From contig NZ_JACCAB010000001.1 of the NCBI RefSeq assembly GCF_013408925.1, positions 2,356,001 to 2,420,000 on the forward strand: DNA of 64,000 bases, written 5' to 3'. Both the position numbers and the translations under genes were made by a program. The stretch is from Pedococcus badiiscoriae. Lineage in GTDB: Bacteria > Actinomycetota > Actinomycetes > Actinomycetales > Dermatophilaceae. Each line of letters opens with the position of its first letter. Positions within the stretch are counted from its first letter, which is position 1. This document shows, piece after piece, positions 10,036 through 19,609 of this stretch. The notes under the pieces are model-generated. The model was not told the DNA's origin. It searched no databases and saw nothing but the letters and a program-made list of their open reading frames with translations.

Positions 10036-12629
10036 AAGCTCCTGAGAAAGTACGAAAGCGACCAGTGTGGGACGCGCATGCTCTTGACGGTCTGGCCCGG
10101 ATACTGCGGATCCGGGGCCCCCTCGGGTAGCACGACGATTCGGAGTGCTCCGGCCTCACCGCCGAGCCAACTCAGCCGCGGTGGATCAGTGGGGTCCAGT
10201 AGAACAAGCGTAGGGACAGCGAACTGTCCGGGGGGCCCCGCAATGATCGGATCGATGGCGACAAGTCCCTCGGGTGCCGAGCGGCCGGCATTGCCTACAG
10301 CAGGCAAGCCGGCCAAGCTGGCAGACGCAAGGATGCCTCGGATCCCGTGAGACACGGCTTTGGTGACGAGTTCGGCGAGATGGATCCGGAGATCTCCCTC
10401 GGGATAGGTCACTACCAAGGTCCGACCGCCATTCGCCATCCCCTCCAGGGTTGAACTCGTGGCTAGATGCAGTTGGGGTAGAGATGCCTCAGACACGATG
10501 GGTCGCGCAGCGCGATATGACGGTTCATGAACGTGGCCGGCGGCGGGGCATCCCGAGCAGGCGGGGGCGACCACCTGGTGAGCATGCATCAGGCCCACTT
10601 CTTGATAGACATACTCCTCGCTCAGGATTGAGCCCCAGCATTCCTCAAGTCGGAACATGCGGTCGATGCGGTTCCGGGACTTCGACTCCGAATTGCGGAT
10701 CTCCCTACGCACCTTGTCGATCGCAGCGAGGACCGTATCCTCGTCGACGTTGGCCACTCCTGGGCGGATTCGCACGGTGGCTTGTATGACATATTCGGAC
10801 CACGCGGCGTCGAGGCGGCCCTTCCAGGCAGCCTCGGGCTCGTCGGCAGAACGCTCCAGAGTCGGTAGGGCCGTATCGACGATGTCCAGGACTCCGGCGC
10901 GCTGCAACAGGACCAGGGTATTGCGGTTCCAGAGTTGGTTGCTGTCTGACGGGTAGTCGAGCCAGGGAGGAACGATGCTCGTGTCCACGACTAGTTCCCG
11001 GCTGGACAAGTCCTCCGCGACCCGTCTGGTTCGCATTGCCTCCCAGCGCCCCCAACTCTTTCTGTCGCCCAGGACGGTGGAGTTCTCAATGTTGCGCCCC
11101 TCTTGGGCATCCGTGGTGCTGGGCATCCAGACCGATAGGGCGGCGTGGCCATCGCGGCCACCGCGCCCTACTTCTTGGTAGAAGCGGTCGACGGAGGCGG
11201 GTACACACGCATGTAGGACCGTACGGACATCGCTTTGGTCGACGCCCAGCCCGAACGCGCTGGTCCCAACGACGACGTCGACAGACGTTGGGCCGTTGTC
11301 GCCAGACCAGGCTCGGAGGATGCGCAACCTGTCGTCCGCCCCGACATCACCATGAAAGACCGCCGTCCTGCCGAAGCCTGCCTGCTCGAGTCGGGCAGCG
11401 AGTTCGTCGGCTGATTCCTTCTTCGACGTGTAGACGATGGCCGGCCGCGGGAGGTGGTGCAACGCTTCGACGACTCGGTCGATCCGTTCATCGTTGGAGA
11501 CCGGCGGCGCAAACAGATATCGGATCTCTGTGCGCAGAAAGGTCGAGCCAACGAACAGCGATGTGCCGGATCCGGCGAACAGTTCGTCATTCAGCAGCAG
11601 GCCCTGCTGCGACAACGTCGCAGTCAGCAGAGCGACCCGGGGTGGGGTGACCCCTTGCGCTCGGGCGACCTCTCGCAGTTCGGAGATCAGGGAGGCGACG
11701 AGCTGGAACTCCGGGCGAAAACTCAATCCCCATGTGCGAACTAGGTGCGCCTCGTCGATCACGACATGGCTCAGTTGTCCCCGGGCAGCCAAGTGTCTAA
11801 GCGGCTGGGCGAGGCTGGTGACGAGCGCTTCAGGTGAACTGAAAAGAACCCGCTGGGTCCCGTCGAGCAGACGTGTCTTAATTGCGTCCTTCTCGACGGT
11901 TGGCCGATCACCGAAGTAGGCCAATTCGTTCGGGAGCCCCTGATGAGGAAAGCGATGACGGAGTTGACGCTCCTGGTCGAGGGCCAGCGCAACTGTCGGC
12001 ACTACGACGACTGTCACTCCTTTTCGGGCCAGGAGTCCGGGGGCGATGCCGACCAGGGACTTGCCTGTCCCCGTTGGCAGGACCACGTGGAGCGTGCCGC
12101 CCGGCTCTGCGAGAGCGGCCGCACGGACGGCGCTCGCCTGGCTACGGGAGCGGTAGGCGTCGACGCCTGCAACGGCGGCTACGGCGGGGTCAACTGGCAC
12201 TGCCATGTCGGGGCGGGCCGAGGTGGGCACGACTCCCGCGGGACCGCTGAAGTTGTCAGGACTAGTGCAGGCCACGTCGATCCATCGGGGGTCGCCGAGC
12301 AGCCAGTCCGGGGACCACTCGTCTCCCAGCGTCACCTGGTGCTCGTGCAAGCCGAACTTTGTGACGTAAAGATGCGCTCTGCGGAGGGCCTCAACCGGAA
12401 CGCCCCGCTCATCGAGACGAAGGATCATGAACTGGTTCGAACGTCCGGAGACGCCCCGCCGGTGTCGGAGGACTTGCCCCACCAGGGCGGCGATGTCGCT
12501 CGCGATGTCCGCGCCTGGACAGTCAGAGCGCCAGGCATCGGCGAGCCGCCGGTAAGGCCCCTGGAGGCTCTCGCGAGGGTCTGCAGTTCCGGCCAGGGTG
12601 GCTGTCGCGAGGTTCCACTGATCAGTCAT
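10032..12629 (-). CDS. dpdF: DpdF, RecQ-like DNA helicase
   Basis: 865 residues. It is a superfamily 2 helicase with Walker A LPTGTGKS near residues 184-191, a DEAH box (VVIDEAHLVRTWG), LLTATLS as motif III, and the RecQ-type motif VI EVGRGGRDG. Three spaced cysteines near residue 700 (CSGCPAAGHVHEP region) may form the zinc site found in RecQ-like enzymes. The gene starts 4 bases after the dpdE stop and overlaps dpdG. In Dpd systems DpdF belongs to the restriction genes and would unwind or translocate on DNA while it is checked for 7-deazaguanine. Confidence 0.85.
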   Translation of the reverse strand: MTDQWNLATATLAGTADPRESLQGPYRRLADAWRSDCPGADIASDIAALVGQVLRHRRGVSGRSNQFMILRLDERGVPVEALRRAHLYVTKFGLHEHQVTLGDEWSPDWLLGDPRWIDVACTSPDNFSGPAGVVPTSARPDMAVPVDPAVAAVAGVDAYRSRSQASAVRAAALAEPGGTLHVVLPTGTGKSLVGIAPGLLARKGVTVVVVPTVALALDQERQLRHRFPHQGLPNELAYFGDRPTVEKDAIKTRLLDGTQRVLFSSPEALVTSLAQPLRHLAARGQLSHVVIDEAHLVRTWGLSFRPEFQLVASLISELREVARAQGVTPPRVALLTATLSQQGLLLNDELFAGSGTSLFVGSTFLRTEIRYLFAPPVSNDERIDRVVEALHHLPRPAIVYTSKKESADELAARLEQAGFGRTAVFHGDVGADDRLRILRAWSGDNGPTSVDVVVGTSAFGLGVDQSDVRTVLHACVPASVDRFYQEVGRGGRDGHAALSVWMPSTTDAQEGRNIENSTVLGDRKSWGRWEAMRTRRVAEDLSSRELVVDTSIVPPWLDYPSDSNQLWNRNTLVLLQRAGVLDIVDTALPTLERSADEPEAAWKGRLDAAWSEYVIQATVRIRPGVANVDEDTVLAAIDKVRREIRNSESKSRNRIDRMFRLEECWGSILSEEYVYQEVGLMHAHQVVAPACSGCPAAGHVHEPSYRAARPIVSEASLPQLHLATSSTLEGMANGGRTLVVTYPEGDLRIHLAELVTKAVSHGIRGILASASLAGLPAVGNAGRSAPEGLVAIDPIIAGPPGQFAVPTLVLLDPTDPPRLSWLGGEAGALRIVVLPEGAPDPQYPGQTVKSMRVPHWSLSYFLRSL

Positions 12630-12632
12630 GGG

Positions 12633-15600
12633 CTAGCTCGTTAGCGCTCGGCCGGACAGGACCACTATGCCCGTGCTGTCGAGTCGCAGCGTAGGAGCGC
12701 TCATCGCAGCGGACATGGCGTGTGCGATCACTTCCTCGCGACGCAACTCTTCCTCGAGAAGTGCCAACTCCGATCCCGAGCTGCGCGCAGCACGCAGGCG
12801 CAACTTTGACAGTCGCGTGGTCGCATCCCGCGTGGCGATGGCATTAGCGCGGTCGACGGCCATGCTGACATCGTCCCTATCCCTGACGAGTCCCTGCGCG
12901 GCTGCCTCCGCCGTGCGCCACGACTTCCCCCAGGAGACAGCTGGAATGAGCTCATAGGCGTGCGCGATCCTGACTCGGTTAAGTGCGTAGTCTCCTCCGA
13001 TTCGACTCGGCCTCGGTTTGGCGTATGGGGCAGCAAGGGCATCGAGATGCACGCTGGACGTCAATTCTTCCGCTGCGGCCGTCATCCACACGCTCACGAT
13101 GATTGGGGGGAAGATGCCGTCGGCACGTCTGATGAGTGCGAGTTCGTCGATGCCCGAGCTTAGGGTCACCAGAGCACCCCGCGGATCCTTTGCGGTTCCC
13201 GCCTCAAGCGGGTTCGCCTCCACGGCATAGTCGAACCGATAGACAGGAGTGTCATCGTGCGCCCAATCAGGCAGCCAGCGCCACATGCCGAACGCCCGTC
13301 CGCGGTCGTCGTGCCACAGGAAGTCGCTGACGGCGTCGATGAACTGGTCACCGTAGCGGTAGAGGTGAACGTCCTCTCGTTCGAGGGAAACCTCTCGTAC
13401 GAACGTCCCGCGGTGTCCCTGTAGCGGCAGAAAGTCACGAACGAGCCGAGATGCCGGGATCAGCGGGATCTGGGCCTGCTTGCCTGGCAGCCTGCTGATC
13501 GACTCGTAGCCGCCCAGACCAGCGATGGGATTGCCGATCCTCTCGAACCGGAGGTTGCCGGCTGCGCTGTTCGCCGCGAGGAGTTCATCGCTCACCCTCG
13601 CGAAGCCCTGCGCCCCCGATTCGGCATCCGATATGCGTGCGTAGACCGATCGATCATCGGTGCTCGTTTCCAGGCTGTCGAGGGCGTCCTGCTCCCGGAC
13701 CCGCTCGATCTCAGCGTCTAGCAACTCCCGCACACGAGTCACTGCCGCGTCGACACCGTCGAGTCCCCTCTGAAGGAGAATTCCCCACGCCTCGTCGGTC
13801 GCGTCGTCCACGGCCTGTTGCAGACTAGCCACCGAGTTCTCAAAGATGCCGAAGCCTTCGGCGAGGATGCGTGCCCAAGCCCCTATATAGGAGTCGGCCC
13901 GGTCTCCGGAAACGACGTAGGAACGCCACTCATCCGCTCCTTCGGGCGACCAACGATCGCAGCGCCCGATGCGTTGCTCAAGCCGATTTGCCGATTCAGG
14001 GAGGCCAAGGTGCACCAGGACATCGGCGAACTGAAGGTTGCGCCCTTCTTCGGCTGATGAGTCGGCGACCAAGACCGCACCCGTCCGGGTAGCCTCGAAC
14101 CGTCGCACTGCACGCTCGGTCTGATCGCTAGGTTCTGAGCTCAAATGACGGAAGACCGACTTTGCGCCAAGAAGGTCCTCCAACTCGTCGGCTACCTCCG
14201 CGCCCAAGTCCGACGTTGGACAGAAGACAACCGCACGCTCCCTTGATGTCATGAGTTCGCTCAGCGCGTCGGCGAAGGGGCGGCTCACCGTGCGGCGGCG
14301 GTCGGTGAAGCTCAGGTCTTCCTCAAGGCGCCGCAATGCGGAGCGCTCGTCGTGGGGGATCGATCCGGCTGCGCGGTTCGAGGACCAGGCCCGCAGTGCG
14401 CTCGGGTCAAGCGTCAGGGACACCGCCTCGGAGAAGGCGCGTCCGGTCGCCGTCATCGCAGCGGGGTCGCCCTCTGCCTGGGCCAGGGCTTGCTCCCGCC
14501 ACCGTTCGAGCACTTCCGTGACCTCGTCATCTGACGACGACCCCAGAAGAACGGGCTCCGGTGATCGGCGACCAGACACACGGTAGGTCCCCTCAAGAGC
14601 CGTCGTACGCCGTGTGCGAAGCATGCGGCGGTGTACGCGGTAGACCTCGGCGACGTGCGTGCGCAGAGCTTGGATCAGCGTTGCTGTCTGTTCCTTATCC
14701 TGGGCGGCCACGGCCTCCCGGGCGCGTCCGACGATCGCAGCGAGTTCGTTGTCGTCGGGAAACTCTGTCTCAATCTCCGCCAGGCGCCCGTTCAGAAGAA
14801 CGCCGGGGAGGCCTGGCTGGAGGCCGAGAAACACGCGCCCTAACCCTGCGCGGGCCTCGAGGCGCGACCGCAGTTGCCCTGCTGTTGTGTCGGCATACAC
14901 CACGGGGTCCAGCAACTTGAGCATCGCGAGGAACGCGCCCTCGTTGTGGAGTGCCGGCGTGGCGGAGAGCAGTAGCAGTCGAGGGGTCGCGAGGGCCACC
15001 TCGTGGAGTCGTTCGAAGCGGGCTGCCAATGCCGGATCGGTGCTGATCGACATCCGTGCAAGGTTGTGGGCTTCGTCGACGACCAAGATGTCGGATGGCT
15101 CCCACGACGCCGGGTCATCGTCACGGCTGAAGCGGATTCGGGACCGGGTGAAGTCGTGCACCCGAAACTTCTGGGTCAACTCTCGCTTCCACTGCTCGAG
15201 CAGGAATGGAGGCAGGATGAGTTGGACTCGCAGTTGAGGCTTGTCCAGGAGCATCTGGCGGATGATGATGCCCGCTTCGATGGTCTTCCCGAGCCCCACC
15301 TCATCGGCTAGGAGGTACCGCTGGACCGGATCCTGCAGAACCCGCCACGCAGTCTCGACTTGGTGACTGTGGAGTTCGATGCAGCTCGACAGGACTGCAC
15401 TCATTCCGTGGGTCGCCGAACGCTGTTGAAGAATGCTGCGAAGGAAGGGAAGCCGCAGCTCAGCGAGTATTGGCGACTCGAGCATGCCGGCTTCGGCGAA
15501 CCCCACCGGATCAGCCAGGGGCTTGCTCCAGCGCACGTAGAGTCGTTCCTCCGGAACGAATCCTTCCCACTCGTGGCCACGCACGTAAATGTCATTGTGC

Positions 15601-16061
15601 TCGTTGACCTCGAGGATCCGCCCAGAGCGCCATTGGTCGTCAAGGTCCTGCCAGAAGACGCGCAACTCGGGGGACAGGGGCAATCGGGAGAGGCTGCCGC
15701 GAGAGACCGCTCCGCGGTAGCGGTCGGACGGGTGCGGCCCGGGCGCATCGAAATACTCCAGGACGAGCTTGTCACCCTCCTTGGCAACGAGTTTGCCGGG
15801 GCCGAAGCGGTTATCAGAAGACACCAGCAGGTCGCCCCGACTCAGGGACTTGTTTCGCCGTCCGATCGTCAGAGGGGACGGTGTTGCGGCCGTCTTCCGT
15901 GGGTGGCGCGGCCGCGGCGCATTGCCCTCGGCGTCGCGCGATCCGCGGCAGCGCGGAAACTGCGAGCAGCCCCAGAATGCCTTCCCGGCGTGGGGCCCAC
16001 GGGAGGCGAACTGCATCACCATCGGTGAACCGCACACGGGGCACGTCACCCCAGCCGTCAT
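12633..16061 (-). CDS. dpdE: DpdE, SNF2-type helicase with N-terminal zinc ribbon
   Basis: 1142 residues. The N-terminus (residues 7-45) is a topoisomerase-type zinc ribbon, CPVCGSPM then WGCSQFPRC, likely to touch single-stranded DNA. A SNF2/RapA-like motor follows: Walker A DEVGLGKTIEAG, Walker B DILVVDEAHNLAR, and motif VI QRIGRCDRW. The C-terminal 350 residues resemble the tails of SNF2 proteins from phage-defence systems. The ATG at 16061 follows a GGGGATC ribosome site. It is the first gene of the restriction part of the operon, 89 bases after dpdB paralogue 1, the only sizeable gap in the leftward run. Confidence 0.85.
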   Translation of the reverse strand: MTAGVTCPVCGSPMVMQFASRGPHAGKAFWGCSQFPRCRGSRDAEGNAPRPRHPRKTAATPSPLTIGRRNKSLSRGDLLVSSDNRFGPGKLVAKEGDKLVLEYFDAPGPHPSDRYRGAVSRGSLSRLPLSPELRVFWQDLDDQWRSGRILEVNEHNDIYVRGHEWEGFVPEERLYVRWSKPLADPVGFAEAGMLESPILAELRLPFLRSILQQRSATHGMSAVLSSCIELHSHQVETAWRVLQDPVQRYLLADEVGLGKTIEAGIIIRQMLLDKPQLRVQLILPPFLLEQWKRELTQKFRVHDFTRSRIRFSRDDDPASWEPSDILVVDEAHNLARMSISTDPALAARFERLHEVALATPRLLLLSATPALHNEGAFLAMLKLLDPVVYADTTAGQLRSRLEARAGLGRVFLGLQPGLPGVLLNGRLAEIETEFPDDNELAAIVGRAREAVAAQDKEQTATLIQALRTHVAEVYRVHRRMLRTRRTTALEGTYRVSGRRSPEPVLLGSSSDDEVTEVLERWREQALAQAEGDPAAMTATGRAFSEAVSLTLDPSALRAWSSNRAAGSIPHDERSALRRLEEDLSFTDRRRTVSRPFADALSELMTSRERAVVFCPTSDLGAEVADELEDLLGAKSVFRHLSSEPSDQTERAVRRFEATRTGAVLVADSSAEEGRNLQFADVLVHLGLPESANRLEQRIGRCDRWSPEGADEWRSYVVSGDRADSYIGAWARILAEGFGIFENSVASLQQAVDDATDEAWGILLQRGLDGVDAAVTRVRELLDAEIERVREQDALDSLETSTDDRSVYARISDAESGAQGFARVSDELLAANSAAGNLRFERIGNPIAGLGGYESISRLPGKQAQIPLIPASRLVRDFLPLQGHRGTFVREVSLEREDVHLYRYGDQFIDAVSDFLWHDDRGRAFGMWRWLPDWAHDDTPVYRFDYAVEANPLEAGTAKDPRGALVTLSSGIDELALIRRADGIFPPIIVSVWMTAAAEELTSSVHLDALAAPYAKPRPSRIGGDYALNRVRIAHAYELIPAVSWGKSWRTAEAAAQGLVRDRDDVSMAVDRANAIATRDATTRLSKLRLRAARSSGSELALLEEELRREEVIAHAMSAAMSAPTLRLDSTGIVVLSGRALTS

Positions 16062-16150
16062 GCCGATCCCCGCTTCGTCCTCACCCCACAGAGGTTAGTG
16101 AACGCGTGCGAGGTTTGTGAGGATTAGGCGGAATCCTGGCAGCAATTCGG

Positions 16151-17254
16151 TCAGCGCAGGGCGTGAAGAAGGTGACTGGTCAGGATCTTGATGTCATTCG
16201 GCGTGTTCTGAATGCCGTTCCAGCGACGGGTCTGGTCGACGCCAAACTCCCAGGTGCCGCTCGTCCACGCGCAGTGTTCAGCGAGCCGACTTAGCGTGGA
16301 TTCGAGGTTCATGCCGGCGAGTTCCGCAGTTGGGACGCCGTCTGTCAGCGCATCCATGACGTAGCCCATGGCCTGGATGCCGGCGCCATGGGTAAGGCGG
16401 GACTTGGTTGGGGCGAGCCCCCATGCTTCCGGGAAAGTCAATTGGACTACGGTCCAGAAGTAGTTCAGGTGCAGGACCATCTGATCAACGTCCCCCGACC
16501 CGTCCTCGGGGTCGCGGTATTGATAGAGGGCGCCGTCATACAGGCTGTTCTCAATCATCTTCAGGACGCTGTTGTCCTTAATGTAACCCTCAGCCATCGT
16601 CGGCGTCGCGATGCGGCCGGCGAACGGCGTCCCTGCCGCCTGGTTCCCGAAGTTGAGTCGCGCCAACACCTCTGCCGGGAGTTGCTTCCGGGCGTATGCC
16701 GTGGGGAGATGTCCCCGAGTGGCGGGGAGTAGTTCGTGGATCAGGCCCTTGGGCAATGGCTTGGTGTTGTTCACGAGGATGAACTGGCTGCGCTGTTCCG
16801 CTTCGCCGTGGGCAATGAAGCCGACAGCCGCAACTGCGAACTCGGCAAGGTCCGCATCGCGGATCGCTGCGCTTCGCTGCTGACCGTCCACGAGCCACGC
16901 CGGTTTCTGGTCTTCTGGAAGTGACTCATCGATCGGGATCACGAGATCCCCCGCTGACACGTAGTCCACTGAACTGGAGGTCTTGTTGGCCACGAACGAG
17001 ACCCGCTCGTCGAACGCGACGACAACCGCATTTGGCAACATCGCCCCGTCGGACTCCAGGTACCGGCGGATCGCCCTGATGTGGCTCAGAACCTCGGGAC
17101 GCTGATAGCCCTGAAGGGTGACGTCTTCTCGGTGCACCCGACTGACGGTTGCGAATTCATGGATGCGCTTGCCGTCCACCCCGAATGTGTAGATGAACTG
17201 CGCACCCTGCCGGATCCGAAGGGCGGGCAGTCGCAACTCGTAGCGATCAGCCAT
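16151..17254 (-). CDS. dpdB: DpdB paralogue 1 (DGQHR-type protein)
   Basis: 367 residues. The DGQHR signature of the DndB/DpdB family is present as DGQQR at residues 123-127, so the histidine is replaced by glutamine. GYQRPEVLSHIRAIRRYLES marks the N-terminal conserved block. DpdB is an ATPase needed with DpdA to insert preQ0 into DNA. Its start overlaps the dpdA stop by 8 bases. It resembles the other dpdB copy (18473-19609) along the full length: both share QRPE, PAW(L/I)VDGQQRS, PLP-GL--ELLP, DGTW/SGTW and a C-terminal QNTP, which shows an ancient duplication around dpdA. The two copies may form a heteromer or recognise different DNA contexts. Confidence 0.85.
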   Translation of the reverse strand: MADRYELRLPALRIRQGAQFIYTFGVDGKRIHEFATVSRVHREDVTLQGYQRPEVLSHIRAIRRYLESDGAMLPNAVVVAFDERVSFVANKTSSSVDYVSAGDLVIPIDESLPEDQKPAWLVDGQQRSAAIRDADLAEFAVAAVGFIAHGEAEQRSQFILVNNTKPLPKGLIHELLPATRGHLPTAYARKQLPAEVLARLNFGNQAAGTPFAGRIATPTMAEGYIKDNSVLKMIENSLYDGALYQYRDPEDGSGDVDQMVLHLNYFWTVVQLTFPEAWGLAPTKSRLTHGAGIQAMGYVMDALTDGVPTAELAGMNLESTLSRLAEHCAWTSGTWEFGVDQTRRWNGIQNTPNDIKILTSHLLHALR

Positions 17255-18476
17255 CTGTACTCCTGTGGGACTTGAGTTTCGACATCTTGGTGGCGAGGAC
17301 TGACATGTTGTGAAATCCGCGGCGCTTGTTGCGCTCAGTTCCGCGGAAGATTGCGATCTCGATCCCGTGGTCGCGACAGATCTTGCACTCGCAGCGTGTC
17401 CAGGGCGCTGCAGCGAGGGTCTCCTCGTAGGCAGCGAGGTACGACTTCTTAGATTGACAGATGACTTCGTACTCGCTGAGACGATCGATACAAGCTTGTC
17501 TAGATGTGGCGGAACTGTCGTAGGTGCGCAGCGCTTTGAGCGTCTCGCGTTCGGCCGTAATGGCGTCTTTTTGGCTTACGTTTCCGGCGAGGATCGCGCG
17601 CTTCAGCGTTGGGTTGCCATCGACCTGCGGGACTCGGAGGGCGACGTACGCGCGCTCGGCCGTGTGGAAGTTCTTGCGATCGTCCATGAATGCTTGTCGG
17701 AAGGCCGACGTGCTATCGAAACTCGTAACGCCCAGGTCCGCGAAGTCGTCCATCGATTCCACACGAGTGATCCCAAGCAGATGCAGTTGCGTGTCGCTCT
17801 TGAGGACCTCCGAAATTCTCTCAAGGCTCGCAAGAATCTGACTCGTCTTGAGAGGTACCATGCCGCCGAGAGCGATGCGCTGGTAGCCGAGCTCTTGGAG
17901 AGCGCGAACGCTGTCTGCGTACGTCTCGGGGCTCCAGCCTTGGGCAGCGCCGACAGGCTCGACAGTGCTATTGCGCCCGCGACTCAGGGACATGAAGTCC
18001 GCCGCTAGCCCGAGGGTGAGCCGCCGGCGTGACTCCCACTCCGGGTCGACGCCGTCGCTCTCGTGGTTCTCGGTGAAGCCGAAGACCACGTGATCAGTGC
18101 TAACGCCCGCATCGAAGCCGCACTCCTCGTAGAAGTCGAGCGTCTCGGCCGGCGTGACCGGAGGAACCGCTTCGTCCACGTAGTTGAACGCGCCGTTGTC
18201 ACCGAGGGCCTCGACGCCGGGGGGAAGTCGGAAGAACTTGTGTACGCCCATTCGGTAAAGACGGGCCCGTTGGGCAGTCGAGTACTTGCCTGCCCCCTTG
18301 ATAGATCCGTCCACGATCGACTTGCTTACGAGGATCCCGTGGTAAGGCGCCTCGGCCAGCACTTCGTGCGCGTACCGGTCGTCCCGCTGGCGAACCCGGT
18401 GGGCCTGGTACTCGTCTCGGACAAAGTCGTAGGCCGGACTCACGAGGTCCTGGCTGTCGGGGAAATAGAACTTCAC
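17247..18476 (-). CDS. dpdA: DpdA, TGT-like DNA guanine transglycosylase
   Basis: 409 residues, related to tRNA-guanine transglycosylase but acting on DNA: it swaps guanine for preQ0. A candidate catalytic aspartate lies in DNGAF (residues 93-97), where tRNA enzymes have DSGGF. A second aspartate occurs in GVSTDHVVFGF, and the LGGM loop (IALGGMVPLK) resembles the substrate-binding GG segment. A C-terminal zinc site is likely from CECKIC and the following histidines. It overlaps both neighbours, ATGA with dpdB paralogue 2 upstream and 8 bases with dpdB paralogue 1 downstream. It is the hallmark gene of the system, and the divergent queC-queE-queD-folE2 operon supplies its substrate. Confidence 0.93.
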   Translation of the reverse strand: MKFYFPDSQDLVSPAYDFVRDEYQAHRVRQRDDRYAHEVLAEAPYHGILVSKSIVDGSIKGAGKYSTAQRARLYRMGVHKFFRLPPGVEALGDNGAFNYVDEAVPPVTPAETLDFYEECGFDAGVSTDHVVFGFTENHESDGVDPEWESRRRLTLGLAADFMSLSRGRNSTVEPVGAAQGWSPETYADSVRALQELGYQRIALGGMVPLKTSQILASLERISEVLKSDTQLHLLGITRVESMDDFADLGVTSFDSTSAFRQAFMDDRKNFHTAERAYVALRVPQVDGNPTLKRAILAGNVSQKDAITAERETLKALRTYDSSATSRQACIDRLSEYEVICQSKKSYLAAYEETLAAAPWTRCECKICRDHGIEIAIFRGTERNKRRGFHNMSVLATKMSKLKSHRSTDG

Positions 18477-19609
18477 TTGCGCCCCGTTCGCTTAGCGAGG
18501 TACGTACGCACAAGGTAGTTAGACAGCGCGCTGATGTGACGTGGCGTGTTCTGCAGGTCGTTCCACGGCACGCCGAGGTCTTCCCACGTACCGTCAGTCC
18601 AGCGGCACGCGGGAGCGATAAGAGCCAACTCTGCTGCGGCGTGCTGGCGTGCCCGTGGGTCGTCGTCTCGTACGTGGGTCATTACGCGATCCATCAGTCG
18701 GCCCATGGCTCGGATTCCGACGCCGTGCATCAAACGGCTCGCCGTCGGACTCGCGCCCCACGCCTCGGGAAAGGTGTCGTGCACTGCACCCCAGTAGGCG
18801 AGCAGGACGCGTCGGATACCTTCGGTGTCCGTGGTTCCACTCGCGATGTTGCGGTAGGGAAACAGGACCCCCGAGGGTGACTCGACGGACTCTCGGATGG
18901 CCTCGACGAGGCTGTTGTCCGTGACGACAGCGGCCTTCTTATCGTCAACTGGAGTTGAGGCGCGGCGGATCAGCCCGTGGAAGGGCGATCCCACATCGCG
19001 GTTGAGCATGTCGACCAGAGCGGACGGCAACTGCCTCGTAGCCATTCGGGCGGAAGGAACCTGCGAGATCTCGGGGAGCAGTTCCGTGACAAGCCCAGTC
19101 GGTAGCGGCTGCACGGTGTTCACCCGAAGGAACTGCTCCCGCTGCAGCTCAAGCGAAGGCGCTACGAAGCCCGCCACCGGCACTGGTAACCGGCGGTTCT
19201 TGGTGCGCGACAGAGCGAGGCTTCGCTGCTGGCCATCGACGATCCACGCCGGCCGTGGGCCATCGCCCTCCGGAGCAAGCGGAATCTCCAGCGTTCCGGA
19301 GATCGCAAGTCCATCGGTCGTGGTCGGGCCACGGCTCGACCTGAACTTGACCTCAGGCGGCAGGGCGAGGATCAGTCCGTTAGGAAAGATCGGATCCTCC
19401 GAGTCCAGGTACTCAAGGATCTGCTTCACGTGCTTCTGCTTCTCCGGACGCTGGTATCCGATGAGCTTGCCTGCCTCGTCCCGACCGATCCGCGCAACGT
19501 CCGCGACCAGGTCGACTTCCTCAGCTGCCAAGGTGAAGAGATAGAGCGGGGTGTCCTCGCTCTGAAGAACCTTGAGCGCGCGGCGTACCAGCCATTGTGG
19601 ATCCGTCAT
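18473..19609 (-). CDS. dpdB: DpdB paralogue 2 (DGQHR-type protein)
   Basis: 378 residues from the ATG at 19609, which overlaps the upstream stop as ATGA; an extended start at 19657 would run into the upstream gene and is less likely. DGQQR occurs at residues 125-129 inside PAWIVDGQQRS, and GYQRPEKQKHVKQILEYLDS matches the N-terminal block of paralogue 1. It is a second full-length dpdB upstream of dpdA, so the operon reads dpdB2-dpdA-dpdB1. Both copies share the glutamine-for-histidine change, so this is probably a subfamily trait rather than decay. The role is the same as for paralogue 1, assisting base exchange in DNA. Which copy carries the ATPase activity cannot be told from sequence. Confidence 0.83.
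   Translation of the reverse strand: MTDPQWLVRRALKVLQSEDTPLYLFTLAAEEVDLVADVARIGRDEAGKLIGYQRPEKQKHVKQILEYLDSEDPIFPNGLILALPPEVKFRSSRGPTTTDGLAISGTLEIPLAPEGDGPRPAWIVDGQQRSLALSRTKNRRLPVPVAGFVAPSLELQREQFLRVNTVQPLPTGLVTELLPEISQVPSARMATRQLPSALVDMLNRDVGSPFHGLIRRASTPVDDKKAAVVTDNSLVEAIRESVESPSGVLFPYRNIASGTTDTEGIRRVLLAYWGAVHDTFPEAWGASPTASRLMHGVGIRAMGRLMDRVMTHVRDDDPRARQHAAAELALIAPACRWTDGTWEDLGVPWNDLQNTPRHISALSNYLVRTYLAKRTGRK

Noticed and set aside
501..16098. Many long plus-strand frames across the dpd operon
   Set aside because: They are antisense to well-supported genes and show no domains; high GC content explains them.
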